Assembly: GCF_004795015.1 (NCBI RefSeq)
Contig: NZ_SSBI01000031.1
Coordinates: 1 to 64,000, forward strand
Source: Streptomyces sp. A1277
GTDB lineage: Bacteria > Actinomycetota > Actinomycetes > Streptomycetales > Streptomycetaceae
Direction: 5' to 3'
Length of the DNA: 64,000 nt
The position numbers and the translations under genes are program-made. Shown piece by piece: positions 1 through 10,259 of this stretch; the stretch's first letter is position 1; the number at the start of each line of letters is the position of its first letter. The notes beneath the pieces were generated by a model that saw nothing but the letters and a program-made list of their open reading frames with translations, was not told the origin of the DNA and ran no database searches.

Positions 1-171
1 CCCACCGGCGGCAGCTGCGCCACGGGGGCGTGGAACAGCGGCGCCGTCTACACCGGCGGCGACACCGTCTCGTACGGCGGCCACACCTGGAAGGCCAAGT
101 GGTGGACTCAGAACGAGACGCCCGGCAGCACGGGTGAGTGGGGGGTCTGGCAGGACCTCGGAGCCTGCTGA
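1..171 (+). CDS. C-terminal end of a secreted protein with a chitin/cellulose-binding CBM5/12-like domain (partial)
   Basis: The frame is open from base 1 and ends at TGA 169-171, so only the last 56 residues are present. They read as a small aromatic-rich binding module: AWNSGAVYTGGDTVSYGGHTW, KAKWWTQNETPG, then GVWQDLGAC. The W-x(n)-Y-x-G-x-x-V-x-Y-x-G-x-x-W-x-A-x-W-W pattern is the CBM5/12 signature found at the ends of Streptomyces chitinases and other polysaccharide hydrolases. The catalytic part lies outside the window, so the enzyme class cannot be stated. A strong hairpin follows at 185-224. Confidence 0.8.
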   Translation, partial: PTGGSCATGAWNSGAVYTGGDTVSYGGHTWKAKWWTQNETPGSTGEWGVWQDLGAC

Positions 172-184
172 ACGCCGTCCTGGG

Positions 185-224
185 CGGGCGGGGCCGGTGC
201 GCGGGTGCGCGCCGGCCCCGCCCG
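185..224 (+). terminator. Rho-independent-type hairpin after the CBM protein
   Basis: A perfect 13-bp stem (185-197 with 212-224) encloses a 14-nt loop that can pair internally. It lies 14 bases after the upstream stop and about 130 bases before the kinase start. There is no T-tract, as is common for Streptomyces terminators. Confidence 0.65.
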
Positions 225-357
225 GCACATCTCCCGGCGCCTGACCGGGATGTCACCCGCTTTGCTCTGCCGGACCGGCCTGCGGCTAGTTTGTGTCCAG
301 GACAGATACGCAGGCCCGTGGCGGCAGAGGTGCCCGGGGGACGAGAGGTCGGGAAGA

Positions 358-2619
358 GTGTCGCTGCGCGCAGGCGATCCGGCGGAGATCGGTGGTTATC
401 CGCTTGAGGCGCGGCTCGGGTCGGGAGGCATGGGCACCGTCTTCCTGGCCCGTACGAGTTCGGGGCGGCCCGTCGCGATCAAGCTGATCCACCAGCAGTT
501 CGCCGGCGACAGCGAATTCCGCATCCGCTTCCGCCAGGAGGTCGCGGCGGCGAGGCGGGTGAGCGGGGCGTTCACCGCCGCCGTGGTCGACGCCGCCCCC
601 GAGGCCGAGCAGCCGTGGATGGCGACGACCTACATCGAGGGACCGACGCTCGCGCAGCGCATCGCCGACGACGGCCCGCTGGGCGGAGCCGGGCTGCGGA
701 ACCTCGCCATCGGTCTCGCGGAGGCGCTGCGCGACATCCACCGGGTGGGCGTCGTCCACCGTGACCTCAAGCCCTCGAACGTCGTGCTGTCGGCCGAGGG
801 GCCGCGCGTCATCGACTTCGGCATCTCGCGCGCCGCCGACCAGCAGACACTCACGATGACCGGACGCGTCATCGGCACCCCGCCCTTCATGTCGCCGGAG
901 CAGTTGCAGGCGCCCAGGGGCGTCGGGCCGCGGTCCGACGTCTTCTCGCTGGCGACGCTGCTGGTCTACGCGGCGACGGGGCGCGGGCCCTTCGACGCCG
1001 ACAGCCCGTACTTGACCGCGTACCAGGTGGTGCACGAGAAACCGTCGCTGGACGCCGTGCCGGCCGCGCTGCGTACCGTCGTCGAGCCGTGCCTGGGCAA
1101 GGAGCCCGAGGGCCGCCCCTCGGCGGACGAACTCCTCGAACTGCTGCGGGACCTGCCGGCCGAGCTGGGCGGGAGCGCGGCGGACGGGCCGGGGGCGGCT
1201 GTGAGCCGCACCCGCGACGTCCTCACCGAGCACCACCTCGCGACGCGCGACACTCCCGCACCGAACGGCCCCGCCACGGACGCGGCCGGTACCGGCAGCG
1301 CCGATGACGGCTCCGGAAGCTCCCGCACCGCGATCGGCCGGCGGCTGCGGGGCCGCTGGCGGCCCGTGCTCGCCGCCGCCGTCGCCGTGGCGGCGATCGG
1401 CGCGGGCGTCACCGCGCTGCAGGCGGGCGCCTTCGGCGGGAACGACACCGAGGACGGCGCCGCCGCCGCGGCGCCGGGGGCCGCGCTGCCGGACGGCTTC
1501 AAGCCCTGGAGCGAGACCGTGGCGGGCGGCCGCCCGGACATCCCCGACGAGCTGCGGTGCGTCACGCACGGCGACGCGGTGTTCTGCGGGGGCGGCGGGG
1601 TCGTCGCGGCCCGGATCAGCGCCGTGGACGGCTCCCGGGCGTGGACGGCTCTGAGCCCCGGCATCCCCGTCCAGGGCATGCACCTGGTGGGCGCCACCGA
1701 CGACACGGTGCTCGGCTACCGCTTCGCCGCCCAGGACGCCCCGCAGGACCCGACCACCGAGGTGGTCGCCGTCGACGCGGACAGCGGGCGGGAGCTGTGG
1801 TCCGTGCCGGTCGGCGGCCAGTCGACCGCCATCACGGGCCGCACGCGGGACGCCGTGCTGCTGGGCAACGACGTGGTGTCCGTCGACCCCTCCGACTCCG
1901 CCCTCGAGTTCCGGGACGCGCACAGCGGCGACCTCGCCTGGACGACGTCCTTCCCCGCCGGCGAACAGTGTGCACCCGTCCCGGTGGGCGCGCGGCTCTA
2001 CGCGATGTGCGTGACGGACGCGGAGCTGGCCGCCTCGTCCGTACGCCACCCCGCCCTGTACCCGGTCGACCGCACCACGGGAGCCTGGGGCGAGGCCATC
2101 GCGGTCGACGGCCCCGCCGTGCCGATGGGCGTCGCCGACGGCAGGCTCGTCCTCCTGCGGGAGCACTGGGAGGGTGCGGCACTGACCGGCTACGACGCGG
2201 TGGTGCGGGTCGACCCGGCCTCGGGGAAGGCCGCGTACTCCCGCCTGGCCACGACGTACGGCGGAACGCCCGGCATGGCGGACGGCACCGTGTACGTGAG
2301 CGGGCAGACCGGTCTCGTCACGGCGCTCGACCCCGCGACCGGCCGGAAGAAGTGGTCCCGGCAGACGAGCGTGGAGGGCGCGTCCGGCCCCGTGGCGGGA
2401 GAAGGGGTGCTGTACTTCAGCTCCGCCACCGGCCGGGTCGTCGCGCTGTCGCCGACCGACGGCACGTCCCTGTGGACGACCGGTCCGCAGGCCGACGGAC
2501 TGACCGGCCAGCAGGGCGCGAGCCCGCGCGTCACCGTCGCGGGGCGTGCGGTGATCGTGGCGGCGGCTCGGAACACCGTCTTCGCCTTCGACGCGCAGAA
2601 CCCGCCGAAGCCGGGCTGA
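358..2619 (+). CDS. Membrane Ser/Thr protein kinase with extracellular PQQ-type beta-propeller (AfsK-like architecture)
   Basis: About 753 aa from GTG 358, preceded by a GAGAGG Shine-Dalgarno-like run; the frame is open further upstream but without recognisable protein sequence. The N-terminal kinase domain (residues about 10-275) shows the glycine loop LGSGGMGTVFLA, the ATP-binding Lys in VAIKLI, the catalytic loop VVHRDLKPSN, a DFG triad (IDFGIS) and a PFMSPEQ activation segment. An Ala/Pro-rich linker is followed by one membrane span near residues 335-355, then repeated blades such as VVAVDADSGRELWSVPV and VTALDPATGRKKWSRQ, typical of PQQ/outer-surface propellers. By family knowledge the kinase is cytoplasmic and the propeller senses outside the cell. 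AfsK has the same order, but identity with AfsK is not proven here. The next gene is a response regulator 46 bases downstream. Confidence 0.9.
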   Translation: MSLRAGDPAEIGGYPLEARLGSGGMGTVFLARTSSGRPVAIKLIHQQFAGDSEFRIRFRQEVAAARRVSGAFTAAVVDAAPEAEQPWMATTYIEGPTLAQRIADDGPLGGAGLRNLAIGLAEALRDIHRVGVVHRDLKPSNVVLSAEGPRVIDFGISRAADQQTLTMTGRVIGTPPFMSPEQLQAPRGVGPRSDVFSLATLLVYAATGRGPFDADSPYLTAYQVVHEKPSLDAVPAALRTVVEPCLGKEPEGRPSADELLELLRDLPAELGGSAADGPGAAVSRTRDVLTEHHLATRDTPAPNGPATDAAGTGSADDGSGSSRTAIGRRLRGRWRPVLAAAVAVAAIGAGVTALQAGAFGGNDTEDGAAAAAPGAALPDGFKPWSETVAGGRPDIPDELRCVTHGDAVFCGGGGVVAARISAVDGSRAWTALSPGIPVQGMHLVGATDDTVLGYRFAAQDAPQDPTTEVVAVDADSGRELWSVPVGGQSTAITGRTRDAVLLGNDVVSVDPSDSALEFRDAHSGDLAWTTSFPAGEQCAPVPVGARLYAMCVTDAELAASSVRHPALYPVDRTTGAWGEAIAVDGPAVPMGVADGRLVLLREHWEGAALTGYDAVVRVDPASGKAAYSRLATTYGGTPGMADGTVYVSGQTGLVTALDPATGRKKWSRQTSVEGASGPVAGEGVLYFSSATGRVVALSPTDGTSLWTTGPQADGLTGQQGASPRVTVAGRAVIVAAARNTVFAFDAQNPPKPG

Positions 2620-2665
2620 CGCGGGCGGGTACGTGACCGCGGGCGCCGGGCCCGATAATGAAGGC

Positions 2666-3331
2666 GTGATCAACAGGCGACTGCGCGTGGTCCTGGCCGA
2701 GGACTCCGTCGTCCTGCGCGACGGCATGGTCGAGCTGCTCGGCGCCCGTGGCTGCGAGGTTGCGGCCACCGCGGGGACCGCCCCCGAACTGCTCGCGGCG
2801 GTGGCCGAGCACCGGCCCGATGTGGCCGTGGTGGACATCCGGATGCCGCCCACACACACCGACGAGGGCATCCGCGCGGCCGTCGAGATCCGTGAGCGGA
2901 CGCCCGGGACCGGCATCCTGGTCTTCTCCCAGCACATCGAGACCGCCCTGGCCGCCCGGCTGCTGGCCGGCGGCGCTGCGGGCATCGGATATCTGCTGAA
3001 GGAACGCGTCGCCCGGACCTCCGACCTCGTGGACGCCCTGCACCGGGTCGCCGGCGGAGGCACGGCCCTCGACTCGGAGGTGGTCACCGGGCTGATGCGA
3101 GGCGGGCAGCGCGACCGGGTGGACGCCCTCACAGCGCGCGAGCGCGACGTGCTGGAGCTGATGGCGCAAGGACACTCCAACCGCTCCATTGCCACCCGGC
3201 TCGTGGTGTCGGAACGCGCGGTGGAGAAGCACGTCGCCGCCGTCTTCACCAAGTTCGGACTGCGGGCCACGGCCACCGACAACCGGCGGGTGAAGGCCGT
3301 CCTGGCCTACCTGGGGCTGGGCGCGACCTGA
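2666..3331 (+). CDS. NarL/LuxR-family two-component response regulator
   Basis: The receiver domain comes first: the acidic pair is in VVLAEDS, the phospho-acceptor Asp in VAVVDIRMPP, and the conserved Lys in YLLKERV. A LuxR helix-turn-helix follows (LTARERDVLELMAQGHSN, then SIATRLVVSERAVEKHV). The start is uncertain: GTG 2666 gives 221 aa beginning right before the receiver, while GTG 2633 adds 11 residues; neither has a strong ribosome site. The gene ends only 6 bases from the stop of the convergent sensor kinase at 3338, which is the obvious partner. The pair is therefore encoded tail to tail rather than in one operon. Confidence 0.9.
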   Translation: MINRRLRVVLAEDSVVLRDGMVELLGARGCEVAATAGTAPELLAAVAEHRPDVAVVDIRMPPTHTDEGIRAAVEIRERTPGTGILVFSQHIETALAARLLAGGAAGIGYLLKERVARTSDLVDALHRVAGGGTALDSEVVTGLMRGGQRDRVDALTARERDVLELMAQGHSNRSIATRLVVSERAVEKHVAAVFTKFGLRATATDNRRVKAVLAYLGLGAT

Positions 3332-3337
3332 CCGCTG

Positions 3338-4561
3338 TCATACGCGCGTGGGCAGCTCGGCGGTGACCGTGGTGGGGCCGCCCGCCGGGCTGTCGGTCCG
3401 CAGCGTCCCGTCCACCGCCGAGAGCCGTTCGGCCAGCCCGGTCAGGCCGGTGCCCGCGCCGAGCGCCGCCCCGCCCCGGCCGTCGTCGCGTACGGTCAGC
3501 CGGATACGGCCGTTGGACGCGTGCGCCGTGAGTTCGGCCGAGCGGGCACCGCTGTGCTTGGCGACATTGGTCAACAGCTCGGCGGCGCAGAAGTAGACGG
3601 CCTGTTCGATCACCTGGTCCGGGCGCTCCCGCAGCTCCAGGCGGACGGTGACCGGCACCGACGAGGTGGCCGTGAGGGCGGGCAGCGCCTGGTCGAGACC
3701 CCCGTCCAGCGCCACGGGGTGGATGCCCCGGGTGAGCCGGCGCAGCTCGGTGATGGTCTCGTCGGTCTGGTCGCGGGCCCGGCGCAGCAGGGAGCGCAGC
3801 CGCCCGAGGTCCGGGCCGGTGGCGGGGGCGAGCGCGTCCTCCGTCAGGGAGAGCGTGATGGCCAGGGCGACCAGCCGGGCCTGGGTGCCGTCGTGCAGAT
3901 CGCGCTCCAGACGGCGCAGCCGGTCACTGTTCCCCACCAGGAGGGTGGCGCGGGCGCTCTCCAGCTCCCTGACCCGCCGCTGGGCGCGGGCCGGGCCGAG
4001 CAACGACCGGGCGAGCCACCGGCTCGCCCCGCTCAGCGCCCGCAGCGCAGCGGGCACCGCGCACAGGAGCACCGGGCCCAGCACGGCCGCCACGGCATCC
4101 AGCCACACGGCGGGCCGCGCGCCCGGCTCCAGCAGGCGACCCCACAGCGGAAAACCGGTCAGCCAGACACAGCCCAACGGAAGCACCACGGCCACGACGA
4201 AGCCCGCCACACCCAGCGGCAGCCGCAGCACCAGATACAGCAGCGTCCGCCAGGCCACCGGGTCGGTCAGCACCGCGCGGCCCCGGGCGAGCGCCCCTTT
4301 CGGACGCGGCAAACGGCCTGGCGGCTCGACCGGCTCGTCGAGCAACCGCGCGGTCAGCCGCCTGTGCAGCGTGCCGATACCCCGCGCACCCACTAGCGCG
4401 GCGACCACGAACGGCAGGCCGAGCACCGTGAGCGAGAGCAGCACGCCCGCGTACAGCACGGCCAGCGCGTAGACACCGCCGATCAGGGCGAGCGGCAGCC
4501 CGGCGACGGCGAAGACCCACTCGCCGCCCCGGACGCGGAAGTACCGGCGCCGCTCAGCCAT
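3338..4561 (-). CDS. Sensor histidine kinase (HisKA_3/NarX-DesK type)
   Basis: 407 aa, ATG start. The first half has about four hydrophobic spans in two groups (residues about 15-60 and 110-175). The dimerisation/phosphoacceptor helix contains ERDLHDGTQARLVALAI, with His as the phosphate acceptor. The ATPase domain has the N-box region FCAAELLTNVAKHSGA, then VRDDGRGGA and GTGLTGLAERL. This is the standard layout of actinobacterial kinases paired with LuxR-type regulators. It is the last gene of a minus-strand operon with the ABC exporter genes, 41 bases behind the permease, and faces its likely response regulator tail to tail. A role in sensing envelope stress or an exported compound is inferred from the ABC neighbours only. 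Confidence 0.92.
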   Translation of the reverse strand: MAERRRYFRVRGGEWVFAVAGLPLALIGGVYALAVLYAGVLLSLTVLGLPFVVAALVGARGIGTLHRRLTARLLDEPVEPPGRLPRPKGALARGRAVLTDPVAWRTLLYLVLRLPLGVAGFVVAVVLPLGCVWLTGFPLWGRLLEPGARPAVWLDAVAAVLGPVLLCAVPAALRALSGASRWLARSLLGPARAQRRVRELESARATLLVGNSDRLRRLERDLHDGTQARLVALAITLSLTEDALAPATGPDLGRLRSLLRRARDQTDETITELRRLTRGIHPVALDGGLDQALPALTATSSVPVTVRLELRERPDQVIEQAVYFCAAELLTNVAKHSGARSAELTAHASNGRIRLTVRDDGRGGAALGAGTGLTGLAERLSAVDGTLRTDSPAGGPTTVTAELPTRV

Positions 4562-4602
4562 GCACGCCCCCGGGCGCCCCGGCCGCCGCGCCCTCGCCGC
4601 GC

Positions 4603-5973
4603 TCAGTCACGGGCACCGCCCGCCTGCTCCGCCGCGGGACCGTGCACCGCCCGCAGACCCGTGCCCAGGATCACCGGGGCGGTCAGTGCCGCCGCGCCCG
4701 CGACGAGCCACCCGGCACCACCCGGGACGGACGGCACCGCCGACCCGGTCACCGCGATGCTGAAGGCCGCCGACGCGGCGCCCGCGACCGCCGCGCCGAG
4801 CAGGACACCCACCGCGGCGGTCAGCACCGCTTCCACGGTCAGCATGCGCATCAGCTGCGACCAGGTGGCGCCGACCAGCCGCAGCAGGGCGAACTCGCGG
4901 CGCCGCTCGGCGGTCACGGCGACCAGGGTGTTGACCGTGGACACGGCCGCGAAACACACGAGCAGGGCGAGCTCGGCCTGCCGGAGCCAGACATCCGTGT
5001 CCGATGTGACGCTGCCGGTGGCCGCGCCCGTGGCGTGCTCGGCGGTGCTGGTCATGATCGTCATGGTGCCCGACAGGCCCACGAGCAGCGCGACCGGCAC
5101 CACGGCCGACGAAAGACGCCGCGCGTATCCACGCAGGTTGGCGTCGGCCAGCCAGCCCGTACGGGGCGCCAGGGCCCGTACCGGCAGACCCAGCACGCCC
5201 GCCAGGACACGGCCCGCGAGCGGCCCCGCCAGGGCGGCCCCGATCAGCAGCACCAGCGAGCCCAGCAGCGCCGCCTGCCCCGCCTTGTCCAGCTCACCCG
5301 ACGGCCGCGTCGCCGCCAGCCGCAGCAGGAACCCGCCGCCCACCAGCGCACCCGCTCCGGCGAGCAGCCGCACCACGCCCGTCCGCCCCTGCTCCGTCGA
5401 GTCCGCGGTGAGCGCGGCAGCTGGCGCGAGCCGGGTGACACGCCGCGCCGCGACGGCCGATGCCACCAGCGCGACGACGAACGCGGCGGCCGACGCGACC
5501 AGCATCGGCACAGGTGTCCACGGCACCCCGACACCCGGCGCCGCCATCCCGCGCCGTTGCAGCTCGGCGAGGAGGAGACGGGCCGCGACCGCGCCCCCGG
5601 CCCAGCCCGGCACCGTCACCAGCACGCAGACCACGACTACCTGGCCACGGACCAGCCGCCGCGCCTGCCGGGGCGTCGCCGCGACGGTACGCAGCAGCGC
5701 CAGCTCGCGGTGCTGCTGACGCAGCGCGGAGCCCAGCGCGTTGACCACTACGAAGAACGCGACGAGCACCGCGATCTCCCCGAAGGCACCGGCGATCACC
5801 ATCAGACCGGGCCCGTGGACCGCGTTCCGGGCGGCCGTGGGCGTCGCGAGGCCGGTGGCGAACAGCGAACCGAACAGCGTCACCGTGGCGATGGCGAGGA
5901 GGAGCGCGACCGCTAGACCGGCAAAGGCCGCCGGCTGCCGTCGTATCCGCCCCAGAGCGAGCAGGACGATCAC
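4603..5973 (-). CDS. FtsX/MacB-type ABC transporter permease
   Basis: 456 aa from GTG 5973. Two FtsX-like blocks can be seen: an N-terminal span (AFAGLAVALLLAIATVTLFG) followed by a conserved region ELALLRTVAATPRQARRLV, and a C-terminal repeat EFALLRLVGATWSQLMRML, each followed by hydrophobic helices. The ELALLRxxGAT motif is diagnostic of the MacB/LolC permease superfamily, which exports or extracts amphiphilic molecules using ATP. It starts 4 bases after the ATPase stop, so the two are translated together. The substrate is unknown. Confidence 0.92.
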   Translation of the reverse strand: MIVLLALGRIRRQPAAFAGLAVALLLAIATVTLFGSLFATGLATPTAARNAVHGPGLMVIAGAFGEIAVLVAFFVVVNALGSALRQQHRELALLRTVAATPRQARRLVRGQVVVVCVLVTVPGWAGGAVAARLLLAELQRRGMAAPGVGVPWTPVPMLVASAAAFVVALVASAVAARRVTRLAPAAALTADSTEQGRTGVVRLLAGAGALVGGGFLLRLAATRPSGELDKAGQAALLGSLVLLIGAALAGPLAGRVLAGVLGLPVRALAPRTGWLADANLRGYARRLSSAVVPVALLVGLSGTMTIMTSTAEHATGAATGSVTSDTDVWLRQAELALLVCFAAVSTVNTLVAVTAERRREFALLRLVGATWSQLMRMLTVEAVLTAAVGVLLGAAVAGAASAAFSIAVTGSAVPSVPGGAGWLVAGAAALTAPVILGTGLRAVHGPAAEQAGGARD

Positions 5974-5977
5974 GGGC

Positions 5978-6739
5978 TCAGCCGTCCAGACGGCTCAGGC
6001 GCTCGCCGACCTGAGCGGCGGTCGGCCGTACCAGCTCGTCCACCAGCAGACCGTCGGCGAGCAGCAGCACCCGGTCCGCGTACGCGGCGGCCACCGGATC
6101 GTGGGTCACCATCACGCAGGTCTGCCCCTCCTGGTCCACCCCGGCGCGCAGCAGATCCAGGATCTCGCGCCCCGTGGCCCGGTCGAGCGCCCCGGTCGGC
6201 TCGTCCGCGAACAGCACCTCCGGGCGCGACACCAGCGCTCGGGCGACCGCCACCCGCTGCTGCTGTCCACCGGACAGCTGCCCCGGCCGGGACCGCTCGC
6301 GCCCGGCAAGCCCCACCCGGGCGAGCGCGTCCCGCACCCGGTCCCGTCCTGGCCGCTCACCGGCCAGCCGGCCGGGCAGCTCGACGTTCTGCTCGACCGT
6401 CATCGCCGGCATGAGGTTGAACGCCTGGAACACGAACCCGACGCGCCCGCGCCGCAACTCCGCCAGCCGCCGCTCGGGCAGCCGGGACACCTCCGTATCG
6501 CCCCACCGGACGGAGCCCCGCGTGGGCCGGTCCATCCCCGCCAGGCAGTGCAGCAAGGTGGTCTTGCCGGAGCCGGACGGCCCCATCACCGCGGTGAACG
6601 TACCCGGGGCGAGCTCCACCGATACTCCGCGCAGCGCCCGTACGGCGGCGGTGCCCCGCCCGTACTCGCGGTGCAGGTCCTGCGCCCGGACGGCGGCCTG
6701 GGTCCCGGTGTGTGTCGCTGTCTCAGCCATGTCCCCCAT
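5978..6739 (-). CDS. ABC transporter ATP-binding protein (MacB/LolD type)
   Basis: 253 aa. Walker A is GPSGSGKTTLLHCL, the Q-loop region is VGFVFQAFNLMPAMTVEQNV, the signature is LSGGQQQRVAVARAL, and Walker B is VLFADEPTGALD, followed by the switch His in VMVTHDP. FQxFNLxP and DEPTGALD are typical of the LolD/MacB group that works with FtsX-type permeases. First gene of the operon ATPase-permease-kinase. ATG 6739 is used; ATG 6730, three codons downstream, is also possible and neither has a clear ribosome site. Confidence 0.93.
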   Translation of the reverse strand: MGDMAETATHTGTQAAVRAQDLHREYGRGTAAVRALRGVSVELAPGTFTAVMGPSGSGKTTLLHCLAGMDRPTRGSVRWGDTEVSRLPERRLAELRRGRVGFVFQAFNLMPAMTVEQNVELPGRLAGERPGRDRVRDALARVGLAGRERSRPGQLSGGQQQRVAVARALVSRPEVLFADEPTGALDRATGREILDLLRAGVDQEGQTCVMVTHDPVAAAYADRVLLLADGLLVDELVRPTAAQVGERLSRLDG

Positions 6740-6871
6740 CCTGCGCGGGCGGGCCGCCCGGATCGATCATGCCTGCCCCCGGATCGGGGGTACGGGAAAC
6801 CGAACCATGGCCGGGGCCGCGAGCCCCGCCCCCGCTCCGGGCAGCTCCCTGCCCCGTCTACAGTGGGCCAC

Positions 6872-7489
6872 ATGAACCGCTGGACCGAGCTGACCGGGGA
6901 CACGTCGGGGGAGGACTACGCCGCCCGTTTCGCGGCCCTGGCCCGCAGCGGCAAGGACATGCACGGTGAGGCGCGGTTCTGCTCCGCACTCGTGCCCGCA
7001 GGAGCGCGCGTGCTGGACGCCGGCTGCGGCACCGGGCGGGTCACGATCCGGCTCGCCGAGCTCGGATACGACTGCGTCGGCGTGGACGTCGACCCGTCGA
7101 TGCTGGCCGTGGCACGGAAGCAGGCACCGCAACTGCCCTGGTTCCGGGCCGATCTCGCCGCGTTCGACCCGGCCGCCCTCGGCATCGAGCCGGGCTTCGA
7201 CCTCGTCGTCGCCGCGGGCAACGTCTTCGCGCTGCTCGCCCCCGGCAGCGAGGCCACCGTCGTCCGGCGCCTGTCGGCGGCCCTGCGCCCCGGCGGCCTG
7301 CTGGTCGCGGGGTTCGGCCTGGACGCCGCCCACCTGCCGGTGGAGCCCGGCCTCACGCTCGCGGAGTACGACGACTGCTGCGCCGCCTCCGGTCTCGTCC
7401 CGGCCGACCGCTTCGCGACGTGGGACGCCTCCCCGTACGACGGCGGCGGCTACGCCGTCAGCGTCCACCGCCGGCCGGACACTCCCTAG
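6872..7489 (+). CDS. Class I SAM-dependent methyltransferase
   Basis: 205 aa from ATG 6872. SAM-binding motif I is VLDAGCGTGRVTIRLAELG, followed by the acidic end of strand 2 (GVDVDPSML), the motif VVAAGNVFALL, and a late strand LRPGGLLVAGFGLD. This is the general Methyltransf_11/25 fold. The acceptor substrate cannot be read from the sequence. The stop TAG overlaps the stop of the opposite-strand gene at 7486 (shared CTAG), so the two genes are convergent with no terminator between them. Confidence 0.88.
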   Translation: MNRWTELTGDTSGEDYAARFAALARSGKDMHGEARFCSALVPAGARVLDAGCGTGRVTIRLAELGYDCVGVDVDPSMLAVARKQAPQLPWFRADLAAFDPAALGIEPGFDLVVAAGNVFALLAPGSEATVVRRLSAALRPGGLLVAGFGLDAAHLPVEPGLTLAEYDDCCAASGLVPADRFATWDASPYDGGGYAVSVHRRPDTP

Positions 7490-7752
7490 CGGGACAACGG
7501 CTCCAACGTCGCGCACAGCGCGGACGGGAAGGCGCGTTCCACCCGTTGTACGTCCCCGCAGCCGCCGGCCGTCGTCCGGGCGATCGGTTTCCAGCCCGAC
7601 GTCTCCGCCCGGCAGAACCACCGGTCGCCCCGCCGGGACGAGCAGGCGGGGTCCGTCTGGCCGGCGCAGGCCGGTCCCATGCGCGACGACAGGTCCAGCA
7701 CCAGCCACTTCCCGCCCCGCCCGATCGCATCGTGCTGATCCCCCGGTCGCAC
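7486..7752 (-). CDS. Small Cys- and Trp-containing hypothetical protein (88 aa)
   Basis: GTG 7752 has a good ribosome site (GAAGGA, 6 bases upstream), which is the main reason for calling it. The protein reads KWLVLDLSSRMGPACAG, then CSSRRGDRWFCRAETSGWKP, GGCGDVQRVERAF and ends CATLEPLSR. It has five cysteines in 88 residues and no clear signal peptide. No family is recognised. Its stop TAG shares CTAG with the methyltransferase stop. The divergent neighbour is katG, whose start is 222 bases away. Confidence 0.5.
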   Translation of the reverse strand: MRPGDQHDAIGRGGKWLVLDLSSRMGPACAGQTDPACSSRRGDRWFCRAETSGWKPIARTTAGGCGDVQRVERAFPSALCATLEPLSR

Positions 7753-7836
7753 TGGCGTTCCTTCGCGGCAATATACGGCGGCGGTCGGACATCCGGAGCG
7801 GGCCGGGCACTGATCCATTCCAGGGTGTGTGCCGTA

Positions 7837-7864
7837 TTGACTTGGACTAGGTCCATCGTAGGAT
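7837..7864 (+). promoter_or_regulatory. katG promoter with an inverted repeat in the spacer
   Basis: TTGACT (7837-7842) and TAGGAT (7859-7864) are 16 bases apart and give a plausible vegetative promoter about 110 bases before katG. The spacer holds the inverted repeat TGGAC-TAG-GTCCA (7843-7855), ideally placed for a repressor. Actinobacterial katG genes are usually controlled by a Fur-family peroxide sensor. No fur gene is adjacent here, so the regulator is unknown. Confidence 0.55.
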
Positions 7865-7973
7865 CGGTTCCGGCCGAAGCCAGGGCAGGACGACACCAGG
7901 GCCGAGACGGGTCCGGCCGCTTCACCCTCCGCAGTCCCGGAGCGCCGTGATCCGCCCGTCCGGAAGGAAATCC

Positions 7974-10202
<2,229 letters not shown>

Positions 10203-10213
10203 GCACGGCGTAC

Positions 10214-10239
10214 GGGCCGGCCCCACGCGGGGCCGGCCC
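10214..10239. terminator. Bidirectional terminator between katG and the mannosidase
   Basis: A perfect 11-bp GC stem (10214-10224 with 10229-10239) with loop ACGC lies 12 bases after the katG stop and 20 bases before the convergent GH92 stop, so it can serve both genes. Confidence 0.85.
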
Positions 10240-10259
10240 GAACGGTTGCGGGGGGTGCG

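Noticed and set aside
286..3282. 998-codon open frame opposite the kinase and response regulator
   Set aside because: Low-complexity Arg/Gly/Ala-rich translation antisense to clear genes; a GC-bias shadow.
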